Positions 1 through 9,115 of a DNA stretch of 64,000 bases are shown here, piece after piece; positions within the stretch are counted from its first letter, which is position 1; every line of letters starts with the position of its first letter. Under the pieces are notes generated by a model that did not search any database, had not been told where the DNA came from, and saw only the letters and a list, made by a program, of their open reading frames with translations. The position numbers and the translations under genes were made by a program. The stretch spans positions 5,935-69,934 of the forward strand of contig JAEWTV010000042.1 in the NCBI GenBank assembly GCA_023397675.1, read 5' to 3'. Source of the stretch: Bacillota bacterium (GTDB taxonomy: Bacteria > Bacillota > Clostridia > Acetivibrionales > JANLFN01).

Positions 1-211
1 TCAGCAATATGCCCACAACAAGAGTTTCAGCACCGCCAAGGATTTCATTAATATCCTTGAACTCCAGAACATTTATTTTCGGAACATTCATGTCTACCTT
101 TTTGTTCATCATTTTAGCAAGTGCCGTAGCTGCATTACCTGCTCCTATGTTGCCTATCTCCTTTAAAACATCCATCTGGATATTGTTCAAGTTTTCAATA
201 TTTATATCCAT
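1..211 (-). CDS. cheC: CheC-family chemotaxis phosphatase, N-terminal part
   Basis: CheC dephosphorylates CheY-P and partners with CheD in Gram-positive chemotaxis. The first 70 residues are visible. They contain the family's first phosphatase motif, E18-x-x-N21, inside KEIGNIGAGNAATAL. The start ATG at 211 has AAGGAG about seven bases upstream. The gene follows cheW after 14 bases, matching the Bacillus cheA-cheW-cheC order. The reading frame stays open to base 1, so the C-terminal two thirds, including the expected second E-x-x-N motif, lie outside the window. No sign of damage is seen in the visible part. Confidence 0.9.
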   Translation of the reverse strand, partial: MDINIENLNNIQMDVLKEIGNIGAGNAATALAKMMNKKVDMNVPKINVLEFKDINEILGGAETLVVGILL

Positions 212-225
212 TTTATTCTCCTTGC

Positions 226-672
226 CTATTGATTAATTTTGGATAATCTCTCAAGGTTAAGAAGTATTACTATTCTCTCGTCTACCTTTCCAATTCCGTA
301 TATAAAATCAATATTTGCATTTTCCTTAAGACTTGATGTACTTTCAATGGCGCTGCCTGACAATTGAAGAACCTCTGAAACTGCGTCCACGATGAAACCA
401 AAAACTACTTCATCGACTTTTACAATTATTATTCTGGTATCATCTGTTTCTTCTGATTGATTAAGATCAAATCTTGCTCGCAAATCCATAACAGGCACTA
501 TCTCACCGCGGAGGTTAATAACACCCTTGATATAGGATGGAGTCTTTGGGACTCTTGTTATAGGCATCATCTTTTCAATGATGGATACACTCTGAATATC
601 TACTCCATACTCTTCCTTATCCAATTTGAAAGTAACAAACTGCTTAATGTTTCCTGATATATTTGTTTCCAT
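226..672 (-). CDS. cheW: Chemotaxis coupling protein CheW
   Basis: CheW is the cytoplasmic adaptor linking methyl-accepting receptors to the kinase CheA. The 148-residue product is one CheW domain of normal length. It carries the conserved NLRG...P..DL segment at residues 53-64 (VINLRGEIVPVMDLR), which lies on the receptor/CheA contact face. The start at 672 has GAAAGGGG upstream. It lies 15 bases after cheA and 14 before cheC, so the three are presumably co-transcribed. CheV is excluded because there is no receiver domain. Confidence 0.95.
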   Translation of the reverse strand: METNISGNIKQFVTFKLDKEEYGVDIQSVSIIEKMMPITRVPKTPSYIKGVINLRGEIVPVMDLRARFDLNQSEETDDTRIIIVKVDEVVFGFIVDAVSEVLQLSGSAIESTSSLKENANIDFIYGIGKVDERIVILLNLERLSKINQ

Positions 673-687
673 TTTTATGACCCCTTT

Positions 688-2730
688 CTATGCAAGAGAA
701 TTAACATCAAGGATTAATGCTACGCTGCCGTCTCCAAGAATTGTAGCTCCAGCAATGGATTTATACCCTTGCAACAGCTTACCCAGAGATTTTATAACTA
801 TTTCCTGCTGTCCCATGAATGTATCAACAAGGACGCCTGAAAGTTTGTCACCCTTTTTAATGATAACTATTGTAAGCTGTTTCGGAGTTTTTTCCTCTCC
901 TTCAACATCAAGGACCTTGTTGAGCCTGATTATCGGAACAACGTTATTTCTGTAAAGTATAACCTCCTGCTGCTGAACCATCTTAACTTCACTTGGGGCA
1001 ACATACTGGATTTTATGTACATTGCTAAGTGGTATAGCGTATTTTTCGCTTCCTACGCTAACCATAAGAGCCTGTATTATTGCAAGTGTAAGAGGCAGTC
1101 TGATTACAAATCTGCTTCCCTTGCCTTGCTCAGTTTCAACCTCAACATTACCGCCCAGAGCTTCTATTTTTGTTTTTACAACATCAAGTCCAACGCCTCT
1201 CCCTGAAAGGTCAGTAACCTTTTCTGCAGTACTGAAGCTTGGTTTGAATAGCAAGTCTACAAAATCCTTTTTAGACATTGTCTTTGCTGCGTTTTCAGTA
1301 ATAACTCCTCTTTCAAGAGCCTTTTTCTTAACCCTATCAACATCGATACCGCTTCCGTCATCCTGAACTTCTATAATAACATTGTTTCCTGATTGGTATG
1401 CCCTAAGGTTAATGGTACCTATTTCTGGTTTGCCTAACTCGCGTCTTTTCTGCGGAGATTCTATACCATGGTCAACCGAATTTCTCAGACAGTGAATGAG
1501 AGGATCTCCTATTTCATCTATTACAGTTCTGTCAAGTTCAGTTTCTTCACCTGACATAATCAATTCTATTTCCTTGCCAAGATCCTTGGATATGTCTCTT
1601 ATCATTCGTGGGAACCTGTTGAATACTGTTTCTACTGGAACCATTCTAACCTTCATAACAGCGTCATGCAGATTGGTAGTAATTCTTTCAAGATATTCTA
1701 TAGCTTCGCCATAATCGTCTTTTTGTTCATTTTCCTTAAGGCCGTCAAGTCTTGTTTTTATAATAATCAATTCGCTGACAAGATTCATAAGGTTGTCCAG
1801 ACGGTTTATGTCTACCCTTACAGTTTTTCCTGCAGTCTTTTTAGCTGCTGCATTCTGCTTCTGGGCATCTGCCTGTGCATCTTTTTGAGCGGCAGCCTGT
1901 TCAGTTGGTTTCTCAGCATTTTGCTCTGCACCCTGTTCACCTGATACTGCAGTTGGTTCAATTTTATTTATTATAACTTCATCGACTTCGGCAATTGAAT
2001 TAAGCTCTTTTAAAAATAAATCCTGACTTTCCTTTGAAATAACTACTACACTGAACTCAAAATCAAACTTTTCATCTTCAATATCTTCAACCTTGGGCTG
2101 AGACTTGATTATTTCAGAATACCGTTCCAACGTCTGGAATATAATAAATGACCTTGCAGATTTCAAAAGGCAGCCTTTATTAAGTACTATAGTTATCTTA
2201 TATGCATTCATATCCATGCTGTAAGCTTTGCTTATAACATTCATATCATATTCATTAAGTGTGAAATTAGCAGTCGGGTGGCCATTGTCAGCTACTGCAG
2301 CTGGTTGAGTTGCCGATTGTACTGCTTTTTCCGGCTCAGCCTGCCCATTACTGTTCTTGGCACTTTTAAGTCCTTCAATAATGGCAGTGTTGTCCTGATC
2401 ACCTTCAGAACCAGTATTAATGACACTATCCACATACTTTTCAAGAGCATCAAGACACTTGAACATTAAGTCTACAAGGCCTGGTGTTGCCTTTATTTCA
2501 CTGTTTCTTAAAGCCTGAAGCACATCTTCCATGGTATGTGTGAGTTTTTGCATGCTATTGAAACCCATTGTACCTGACATTCCCTTTAAAGTATGTGCTG
2601 CTCTGAATATTTCATTTAAAACTGATGTATCTCCCGGGTCTTTTTCCAACTGCAGAAGTGATTGGTTCATATTCTGCAAATGTTCCTTAGACTCCTCAAT
2701 AAAGATCTCCAGATATTGGCTCATATCCAT
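688..2730 (-). CDS. cheA: Chemotaxis histidine kinase CheA
   Basis: CheA autophosphorylates and passes phosphate to CheY and CheB. The domains read in order: an Hpt domain with phospho-acceptor H46 in AAHTLKGMSG; a P2 response-regulator docking domain around residues 155-265; an Ala/Gln/Lys-rich linker near 270-300; the dimerisation helices; an HATPase with N box HCLRNSVDHGIE and glycine boxes DDGSGID and GRGVGLDVV; and a C-terminal CheW-like domain. At 680 residues it has full length. The start ATG shares a base with the cheB stop (TAATG), so translation is probably coupled. All kinase motifs look intact. Confidence 0.97.
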   Translation of the reverse strand: MDMSQYLEIFIEESKEHLQNMNQSLLQLEKDPGDTSVLNEIFRAAHTLKGMSGTMGFNSMQKLTHTMEDVLQALRNSEIKATPGLVDLMFKCLDALEKYVDSVINTGSEGDQDNTAIIEGLKSAKNSNGQAEPEKAVQSATQPAAVADNGHPTANFTLNEYDMNVISKAYSMDMNAYKITIVLNKGCLLKSARSFIIFQTLERYSEIIKSQPKVEDIEDEKFDFEFSVVVISKESQDLFLKELNSIAEVDEVIINKIEPTAVSGEQGAEQNAEKPTEQAAAQKDAQADAQKQNAAAKKTAGKTVRVDINRLDNLMNLVSELIIIKTRLDGLKENEQKDDYGEAIEYLERITTNLHDAVMKVRMVPVETVFNRFPRMIRDISKDLGKEIELIMSGEETELDRTVIDEIGDPLIHCLRNSVDHGIESPQKRRELGKPEIGTINLRAYQSGNNVIIEVQDDGSGIDVDRVKKKALERGVITENAAKTMSKKDFVDLLFKPSFSTAEKVTDLSGRGVGLDVVKTKIEALGGNVEVETEQGKGSRFVIRLPLTLAIIQALMVSVGSEKYAIPLSNVHKIQYVAPSEVKMVQQQEVILYRNNVVPIIRLNKVLDVEGEEKTPKQLTIVIIKKGDKLSGVLVDTFMGQQEIVIKSLGKLLQGYKSIAGATILGDGSVALILDVNSLA

Positions 2731-3815
2731 TATACACGCACCCCCACGATTCTTATTATCTCATTTGATATTTGATTAAGTGGCACAACTGCATCTACTA
2801 CACCAGTCTGTACTGCCATCTTAGGCATACCGTAAACCACACATGATTCTTCATCCTGGGCAATTATATACCCGCTACTTCGTTTCTTTATATTAACAAC
2901 ACCTTCACTGCCGTCTGCACCCATTCCCGTCATAATGACGCCTATGGTGTTTTCAAATTCAAGTTCTGCTACCGAATCCATCATTGCATTTACAGAAGGC
3001 CTGTGTCCGCCTATAGGATCGGCTTTTGAAAGTTTTATTCTTATTTCCCCCGACTGGATTTTTTCAACCAGCATATGGTTTCCACCAGGGGCTATATACA
3101 CCCAACCGGCTTTTACAATATCACCGTCCTCTGCCTCTTTGACACTTACCTGACTTATTGAATCAAGTCTTTCAGCAAGTGACCTTGTAAAACCTGGAGG
3201 CATATGCTGAACTATCAAAATTGCTGCCGGCAATCCTCCCGGAATGAAAGGCACAACATTCTGCAGTGCTTTCGGTCCACCGGTAGATGTTCCTATGGCT
3301 ACCAGATAGTCCAGTGTACCGTCTTTATTTTTTATATTCCCTTTATCCTTAGGCCCTTTAATTGGAATTTGAATATTGGTAACAGTCTTTTTTCTACCCT
3401 TTAGTCTGGCTGCAGTTTTAACTTTAAAAATAATTTCGTGCTTTTTTTCTTCACCAGACATATCAAATATGTTTCTAGGCTTTGTTATGAAATCAACAGC
3501 TCCATAACCTAACGCTTCAATTGTGCAATCGGCACCCTCTTTAGTCAGACTGCTGAGCATTATAACGGGTATAAAACTCTTTTCCATCAAAGCTTTAAGA
3601 CAGCTCAGCCCATCCATAACAGGCATTTCAATATCCAGGGTAATTACATCAGGGTTAAGCTTATCTACCAACTCAATAGCCTCAAAGCCATTTTTCGCAG
3701 TTGCTGCTACTTCAATATCACCACTGTCTGTAAGTATGTCTGTTATTACTTTCCGCATAAAAGATGAATCATCGACTACTAAAACTTTAATTGCTTTATT
3801 ATTTTCGGGAGACAT
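2730..3815 (-). CDS. cheB: Chemotaxis response regulator / glutamate methylesterase CheB
   Basis: CheB removes methyl groups from (and deamidates) chemoreceptors for adaptation. An N-terminal receiver domain (about residues 9-125) has the acidic pair in VVDDSS and phospho-acceptor D61 in TLDIEMPVMDG. A linker leads to the methylesterase domain from about residue 168, with the triad S177 (GTSTGG), H204 (VQHMPPGFT) and D301 (GMGADG). Length is 361 residues, as usual. The start overlaps the stop of the PilZ gene by one base and AAAGGA lies upstream. No cheR is seen next to it in this window. Confidence 0.97.
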   Translation of the reverse strand: MSPENNKAIKVLVVDDSSFMRKVITDILTDSGDIEVAATAKNGFEAIELVDKLNPDVITLDIEMPVMDGLSCLKALMEKSFIPVIMLSSLTKEGADCTIEALGYGAVDFITKPRNIFDMSGEEKKHEIIFKVKTAARLKGRKKTVTNIQIPIKGPKDKGNIKNKDGTLDYLVAIGTSTGGPKALQNVVPFIPGGLPAAILIVQHMPPGFTRSLAERLDSISQVSVKEAEDGDIVKAGWVYIAPGGNHMLVEKIQSGEIRIKLSKADPIGGHRPSVNAMMDSVAELEFENTIGVIMTGMGADGSEGVVNIKKRSSGYIIAQDEESCVVYGMPKMAVQTGVVDAVVPLNQISNEIIRIVGVRV

Positions 3816-4495
3816 TATATCAATCCTTTATTAATGAGTTTTCTTTGTTGCTGAAAAATGAACTTTATTATTTCCTCCCTGTCTCTATTCTCTATTTTAC
3901 TAAAAGAAATACCAATATTATAGTTATATTTTTCCTCAATGTTGAGTTTGGTCACCCTTACTACGTTTCCAAAGAAGGTTACCTGTTTTTCTTCACTGAT
4001 ACTTAACCGGCATTCAACAAGGTTTTTTAATTCAGCATTTTCCATTATCAGTATGCTTACACCACCGCCGCCTATATCTTTTGTAATTGACTTATTAAAA
4101 GGTATAGGCTCATTTGTTTCGGAATTTAGCGTTTCTACTATTTTATATTCCACCGGCAGAGTATGTTCAAACCTGAAATACTGCCTTCTTTGAATCTTTT
4201 CCAAAGAGCTTGTTGTACGTATATTAAGCATTGGCAGATTATCTTTGATATATCTGCTTATTACAACTGCACTACAGGTAAATAACTCGTTATCACAATA
4301 GAAGTACAAATTCATCAAGGTATCTACTCTTATGGGGTAGACAATTCCTTCATGGATAGGCGCCGCTATATAAAGGGTACCATCATTTTCTATCCATTCT
4401 AATTCGCTAACCAATACAGGCCCGGTGCTTTTCCCCAAATGGTCTGTCATCTCAATTTCAAGCTTGGTTCCAGGCATAATATCGGAAAGTGTCAT
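3815..4495 (-). CDS. PilZ-domain flagellar brake protein (YcgR/YpfA-like)
   Basis: The product has an N-terminal YcgR-like beta domain (about residues 1-90) and a C-terminal PilZ domain opened by the c-di-GMP-binding arginines in IQRRQYFRF. The second PilZ motif reads TKDIGGGGVSI, so it has Gly where the usual D/N-x-S-x-x-G has Ser. Family knowledge: such proteins bind c-di-GMP and slow flagellar rotation. The ATG at 4495 has AAGGA ten bases upstream; a GTG six bases earlier is the alternative. It sits between flhG and cheB, overlapping cheB by one base, which ties it to motility control. Binding and braking activity are inferred. Confidence 0.85.
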   Translation of the reverse strand: MTLSDIMPGTKLEIEMTDHLGKSTGPVLVSELEWIENDGTLYIAAPIHEGIVYPIRVDTLMNLYFYCDNELFTCSAVVISRYIKDNLPMLNIRTTSSLEKIQRRQYFRFEHTLPVEYKIVETLNSETNEPIPFNKSITKDIGGGGVSILIMENAELKNLVECRLSISEEKQVTFFGNVVRVTKLNIEEKYNYNIGISFSKIENRDREEIIKFIFQQQRKLINKGLI

Positions 4496-4534
4496 AATCA
4501 CACCATCCTTTATCCATATTAATGGACGCTTATC

Positions 4535-5446
4535 TTAAGTATTTGTAAACTTTAGTAGTCTGCCAATAAAACCTTTTATTCCCGTGCTTCCGTTGTCTAT
4601 CTTTTCTTCGCCAATCTGTGCAATCTTCTTTGAGATTTCGGTTATTGACTTTGTTGCGGCACTTTTCGGGAAGCTTAAAGAAAACGGCTGCTGCATTTTA
4701 ACTGCCCTCATTACATTTTCATCTTGCAATATATATCCAAATGGTATGAGTTTCAGATTTAAAAATCTGTCTGCTACCATTGAAAGCTTGTTTAAAATAT
4801 CATTTGCTTCATATTCACTTTCAGCCCTATTTACAATGACTTCAATCTTCTTTTCCTTATCCCTGTTTGCAACCATCTTAACCAGGGCATATGCATCAGT
4901 AATGGATGTTGGTTCAGGTGTTGTAACAAGTAATACCTCATCCGCTGCCATTACAAAGCTCATTACATTATCCGACAAGCCTGCAGCAGTGTCTATAAGA
5001 ATTACATCTGAAAGCTTGTCCAAAAGCGCTATGTTTTCAACAAACTTTTCTACCTGCTGTTTATCAAGCTTTACAAGGTCTTCTACACCTGACCCGCCTG
5101 ATATGAACTTTATATTATTAGGACCGTCACTTAATACTTCAAATATATTCTTTTTTCCGTAAATAACATCAACAAGCGTGTTTTTCGGAATAATACCGAA
5201 CAGCACATCAATATTTGCAAGTCCAAAATCTGCATCAAGTATTGTAACCCTTAAGCCAAGCTGACTTAATGCAATTGCAAGATTAACAGAGACATTGGTT
5301 TTTCCGACCCCGCCTTTTCCGCTGGTAACCGTAATTACCCTTGCATTCCTTTTCACCGGAACAGGCGGAACTTCCTGCTGTATGGCAGCTTGTTTAAGTT
5401 TTAGGTTTTCTATTATCTGCCTTAATTTTTCAGCCTGATCCTTCAT
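4535..5446 (-). CDS. flhG: Flagellar number regulator FlhG (MinD/ParA-type ATPase, YlxH)
   Basis: FlhG is a membrane-cycling ATPase that sets flagellar number and position together with FlhF. Residues 3-9 read DQAEKLR, the N-terminal DQAxxLR motif known to activate the FlhF GTPase. A deviant Walker A follows at 42-50 (SGKGGVGKT), then the DADFG and DTAAG segments of the MinD fold. The last residues are hydrophobic/basic (IKGFIGRLLKF), consistent with a membrane-targeting helix. The start overlaps the flhF stop by four bases, as in Bacillus. A chromosome-partitioning role is unlikely in this context. Confidence 0.95.
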   Translation of the reverse strand: MKDQAEKLRQIIENLKLKQAAIQQEVPPVPVKRNARVITVTSGKGGVGKTNVSVNLAIALSQLGLRVTILDADFGLANIDVLFGIIPKNTLVDVIYGKKNIFEVLSDGPNNIKFISGGSGVEDLVKLDKQQVEKFVENIALLDKLSDVILIDTAAGLSDNVMSFVMAADEVLLVTTPEPTSITDAYALVKMVANRDKEKKIEVIVNRAESEYEANDILNKLSMVADRFLNLKLIPFGYILQDENVMRAVKMQQPFSLSFPKSAATKSITEISKKIAQIGEEKIDNGSTGIKGFIGRLLKFTNT

Positions 5447-6651
5447 TTTTGTATGCTCCCCAATAAAGACTTGGTAATTTTGCCTGTGTTGACAACTTCA
5501 ATATCGTCAGGAACACTTTGTCCGTTAGTCACATAGGACAGGCTTTTACCTGTAAAATATCTCGTATTAAGGATTACTCCGTTAATAACAGTTTCATCAA
5601 GCTTTGTGAATATGAGCTTGTAGTTTTCTAAAAAGTTATAATTGTTAAGTATCTCCTGGACATTTCTGTTGCTTGTAGTAGCACTTAGTACCAGATAAAG
5701 CTCATCAGCTTCCGATGCAGCTACAAGGGTTTTTAATTCGTCAAACTGGGCTTTATTTGTATGGCTTCTGCCTGGGGTATCAATAAGTATCAAATCTTTA
5801 TCCGAATGCTGTTCTATTGCAGCCTTGATTTCTGAAGGTGAATATATGACGGACACAGGTGTGCCAAGGATTTCCGCATAGGTCTTAAGCTGTTCAACAG
5901 CCGCTATCCTGTAAGTATCGGCAGTTATCATTCCTACCTTCTTTTTATTGTGTAAAGCAAACGTTGCTGCAATTTTGGCAAGAGTCGTCGTTTTACCAAC
6001 TCCTGTCGGCCCTACAAAAATAACTACTGTCGGATTACCATCTTCTTTAAGTGTTATAGTCTCGGGCTTTCCAAGAATGCCATTAATTATATTAAACATT
6101 ACGGACGCCGTATCGTTTACACTTGTAGTACTTCCAAGCTTTTCGTTCACAGATTCAAGTATTTTATCGGCAACTGAAGCTTCAACCTCATTTTTTACAA
6201 GATTGTTATAGAAAAACTGTGATACCTTATCGGGAGCAGTTTCAGTAACTTCCTCCTCTTCGGCTTTCTGACCGCCGTTCATTGTATCATAAATTTTTGA
6301 AAGCATAGCTTCCATATTCTGAACCTTGTTTTCAAGCTGGGATATCTTTACATCCTTAACAGGCTCAGAAGCTGCAGCACTTTCTACTGCTTCTGCCTTT
6401 ACGCTTACCTGGGGCTGAACAGTTCTAACAGGTTCAGGTTTTATTTCTTCCTTCCTGACCTTTTCTTTAGCTGTACCAAAGTCGTCATCAACTGCTGCAA
6501 GTACCTCAACCATAGGCTTTGAAAAAACCTTAAAAAGCCCCTTTTGCTTAACCTTACGGGTATTTAAAATGACGGCGTCGGATCCGAGATCCATTTTAAC
6601 TTTTAATATAGCTTCCTGGGTATTCTTGCCCATGTAACGCCTTATTTTCAT
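5443..6651 (-). CDS. flhF: Flagellar SRP-like GTPase FlhF
   Basis: FlhF is the third SRP GTPase and places new flagella at defined sites. It has an N-terminal basic region, an acidic Ala/Glu/Val-rich spacer (about residues 60-140), an N domain of helices, then the G domain. G1 is at residues 214-222 (GPTGVGKTT), followed by DTYRIAAVEQL, the G3 motif DTPGRS and the G4 motif TKLDE. Its 402 residues are typical. It follows flhA after two bases and overlaps flhG by four, the conserved flhA-flhF-flhG arrangement. Confidence 0.96.
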   Translation of the reverse strand: MKIRRYMGKNTQEAILKVKMDLGSDAVILNTRKVKQKGLFKVFSKPMVEVLAAVDDDFGTAKEKVRKEEIKPEPVRTVQPQVSVKAEAVESAAASEPVKDVKISQLENKVQNMEAMLSKIYDTMNGGQKAEEEEVTETAPDKVSQFFYNNLVKNEVEASVADKILESVNEKLGSTTSVNDTASVMFNIINGILGKPETITLKEDGNPTVVIFVGPTGVGKTTTLAKIAATFALHNKKKVGMITADTYRIAAVEQLKTYAEILGTPVSVIYSPSEIKAAIEQHSDKDLILIDTPGRSHTNKAQFDELKTLVAASEADELYLVLSATTSNRNVQEILNNYNFLENYKLIFTKLDETVINGVILNTRYFTGKSLSYVTNGQSVPDDIEVVNTGKITKSLLGSIQK

Positions 6652-6653
6652 CT

Positions 6654-8684
6654 TTAGATGCTCACCATCCCTACTGATTGTACTTCAACACTTGGGTCAA
6701 GCTCATTATATGACAGTACTACCAAACCAGGTACCGACTGCTCCGAAAGTCTTTTAAAGTATAACCTTACAATAGGAGATGCGAGCACTATTGGCTGTTG
6801 ACCCAGCTGTGAAAGCTTATGCACCTGTTTTGAAAGGCTGCTTAATATATTGTTGGATATTCCCGGTTCCAGTGTAATATAAGTTCCATGCTCTGTTTTC
6901 TGTACCGAGTCCATAATTACCTGTTCAAGCTTCGGATCAAGTGTAATAACACTTGTCTTGTTGTCATTTATAAATTTCTTTGATATTGCCCTGCCCAGAC
7001 CCTGCCTCACATACTCGGTCAGGATATCCGGATCATGTGATACCGGAGCATAATCTGCCAATGTCTCCAATATGGTTACCATATCTCTTATGGATACGCC
7101 TTCCTTTAAAAGATTGGTAAGTACCTTTTGTATTTCTCCGATTGTCATAACCTTTGGTACAAGTTCATCAACAATAGCCGGATAATTCTGCTTAACATTA
7201 TCTATAAGGGTCTGAACTTCCTGTCTTCCAGTCAATTCCTGTGCAAATTTCTTAATAATTTCAGTAAGGTGAGTAGCAATTATTGATGGTGGATCTACTA
7301 CCGTATATCCAAGCATTTCAGCCCTATCTCTCTGTGTTTCATTTATCCAGGTAGCCGGCAGACCAAATGCAGGTTCAGTTGTTTTTATGCCATCAATTTC
7401 TTCTTCAACCATTCCAGGATTCATCGCCATGTAATGGTCTAGAATAAGTTCACCTTTTGCTATTTCAACCCCTTTAATCTTAATAAGGTACTCGTTTGGA
7501 TTTAACTGTATATTATCTCTTAAACGGATTATAGGTACTATCATTCCTAGTTCAAGAGCTAACTGCCTTCTTATCATTACAACCCTGTCAAGGAGGTCTC
7601 CTCCCTGATTCACATCTGCAAGAGGAATAATTCCATATCCGAATTCAAGCTCTATCGGGTCAACCTGGAGCAAAGATACTACATTCTCCGGTTTCCTTAT
7701 TTCTTCCACTTCGTTTTCCTGTACTTGAACCTCTTCTTGCTTGATTGCCTTTTTTTGCTGCTTGGACATAGAGTAACCTACAAAAATCAGTATGCCTGCA
7801 AGTACAAGAAACGGTATTGTCGGCAGGAACAATGCAAGTGCACAGCACAGACCTCCTGCAATAAACAAAACTCTCGGATTGGTAAACATTTGTTTTAAAA
7901 GGTCTGTACTTAAATTCGAATCAGATCCAGCCCTGGTAACAATTATACCTGTTGCTGTCGAGATCATAAGTGCCGGTATCTGACTTACCAAACCGTCTCC
8001 AATTGTAAGTATGGTATACTTGGCAAGTGCAGCAGTTAAGTCTTCACTTCTGATAACCATTCCTACAATCAAACCACCAATTATATTTATAAAGGTAATT
8101 AATATACCTGCAATTGCATCTCCTTTTACGAACTTGCTGGCACCATCCATTGCTCCATAAAAATCTGCTTCACGCTGTATGGTGCTTCTTCTTTGTTTCG
8201 CTTCAACCTCAGATATCAAGCCGGCATTCAAGTCCGCGTCAATTGCCATCTGCTTACCGGGCATTGCATCGAGGGTAAATCTTGCTGCAACTTCTGCAAC
8301 TCTTTCTGAACCTTTAGTTATAACCATAAACTGGACTATCATGATAATGAGGTAAATGATAAATCCAACAACCGGGCTTCCCCTTGCTACAAAGCTTCCA
8401 AAGCTCGTTATTACATCACCAGGTTCTCCTTCTGATAATATGAGCTTAGCTGCAGTGATATTGAGTGAAAGCCTGAAAAGTGTCGTAATAAGCAGTAATG
8501 AAGGAAATATTGACATTTCAAGCGCACTTTTGGTATAAACCGCATTAAGCAGTAAAATTACCGAAATAGAAATATTAAGTGCCAAAAGTACATCCAGTAT
8601 TCCGCTTGGCAGAGGCAGTATAATTATAAGTACGACAAATACAACTATTACAGCAACTGATATATCACCAAGCTTAAACCGCAC
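6654..8684 (-). CDS. flhA: Flagellar type III export protein FlhA
   Basis: FlhA is the largest membrane component of the flagellar export gate and couples proton flow to export. The first ~320 residues carry about eight hydrophobic segments. The conserved loop between them reads DAMPGKQMAIDADLNAG, the FHIPEP-family signature. The remaining ~350 residues form the cytoplasmic ring domain that docks chaperone-substrate complexes. Its 676 residues are normal. Normally flhB is directly upstream with little spacing; here 430 bases of repeat-rich non-coding DNA separate flhB from flhA. Confidence 0.97.
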   Translation of the reverse strand: MRFKLGDISVAVIVVFVVLIIILPLPSGILDVLLALNISISVILLLNAVYTKSALEMSIFPSLLLITTLFRLSLNITAAKLILSEGEPGDVITSFGSFVARGSPVVGFIIYLIIMIVQFMVITKGSERVAEVAARFTLDAMPGKQMAIDADLNAGLISEVEAKQRRSTIQREADFYGAMDGASKFVKGDAIAGILITFINIIGGLIVGMVIRSEDLTAALAKYTILTIGDGLVSQIPALMISTATGIIVTRAGSDSNLSTDLLKQMFTNPRVLFIAGGLCCALALFLPTIPFLVLAGILIFVGYSMSKQQKKAIKQEEVQVQENEVEEIRKPENVVSLLQVDPIELEFGYGIIPLADVNQGGDLLDRVVMIRRQLALELGMIVPIIRLRDNIQLNPNEYLIKIKGVEIAKGELILDHYMAMNPGMVEEEIDGIKTTEPAFGLPATWINETQRDRAEMLGYTVVDPPSIIATHLTEIIKKFAQELTGRQEVQTLIDNVKQNYPAIVDELVPKVMTIGEIQKVLTNLLKEGVSIRDMVTILETLADYAPVSHDPDILTEYVRQGLGRAISKKFINDNKTSVITLDPKLEQVIMDSVQKTEHGTYITLEPGISNNILSSLSKQVHKLSQLGQQPIVLASPIVRLYFKRLSEQSVPGLVVLSYNELDPSVEVQSVGMVSI

Positions 8685-9115
8685 CTAATCACTTCCCCCG
8701 TCATCTTTAGTAAGTGTACAATTTACAGTTATCAAATTCCATTAATTAATTCTTTAAAAACTAACCTTTGAAATCTGCAAACTGCATTTTAGATTTAACT
8801 GTACATTTTACACTATAAATCGTAATTTTCTCTAAATAAAAACCTTATATTGCTTTCACTTATAACTATAACTTGTACTCTGTAAACTACAGTATTTTTT
8901 CACCTTTAACTTAAGTACTTCTTGTTCTTTTAACTGTAAACTGTACATTGTAAATTGTACACTGTTTTTATCTGTCAACTCGCCTTTGCCTTTAACTGTA
9001 AATTGTAGACTGTAACCTGTACACTCTTTTTAACTGTCCTCTCGTCCTCTTGTCAACTGTCAACCCTCTTTTTGCCTTGAACTGTACACTGTACACTGTA
9101 AACTGTACACTCGCT
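8685..9115. repeat. Degenerate heptamer-repeat block between flhB and flhA
   Basis: No gene is supported here. On the minus strand, runs of seven-base units of type GTNTACA occur in clusters: about 9080-9112 (units gtgtaca, gtttaca, gtgtaca, gtgtaca), 8993-9026 and 8933-8965 (gtgtaca, atttaca, atgtaca, gtttaca). A related gttgaca/gaggaca cluster lies at about 9030-9066. Weaker or inverted copies lie at 8714-8730, 8798-8814 and 8872-8892. The 8714-8730 copy is in the opposite orientation, so long-range pairing in the transcript is possible. This resembles short tandemly repeated repetitive (STRR) DNA rather than a regulatory leader. Confidence 0.8.

Noticed and set aside
4584..5162. 192-codon open frame on the plus strand
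   Set aside because: It is the complement of flhG, which has all its motifs; Ser/Phe-rich and without ribosome site.
8685..9115. CRISPR array
   Set aside because: The repeats are seven-base degenerate units without regular spacers and no cas gene is present.
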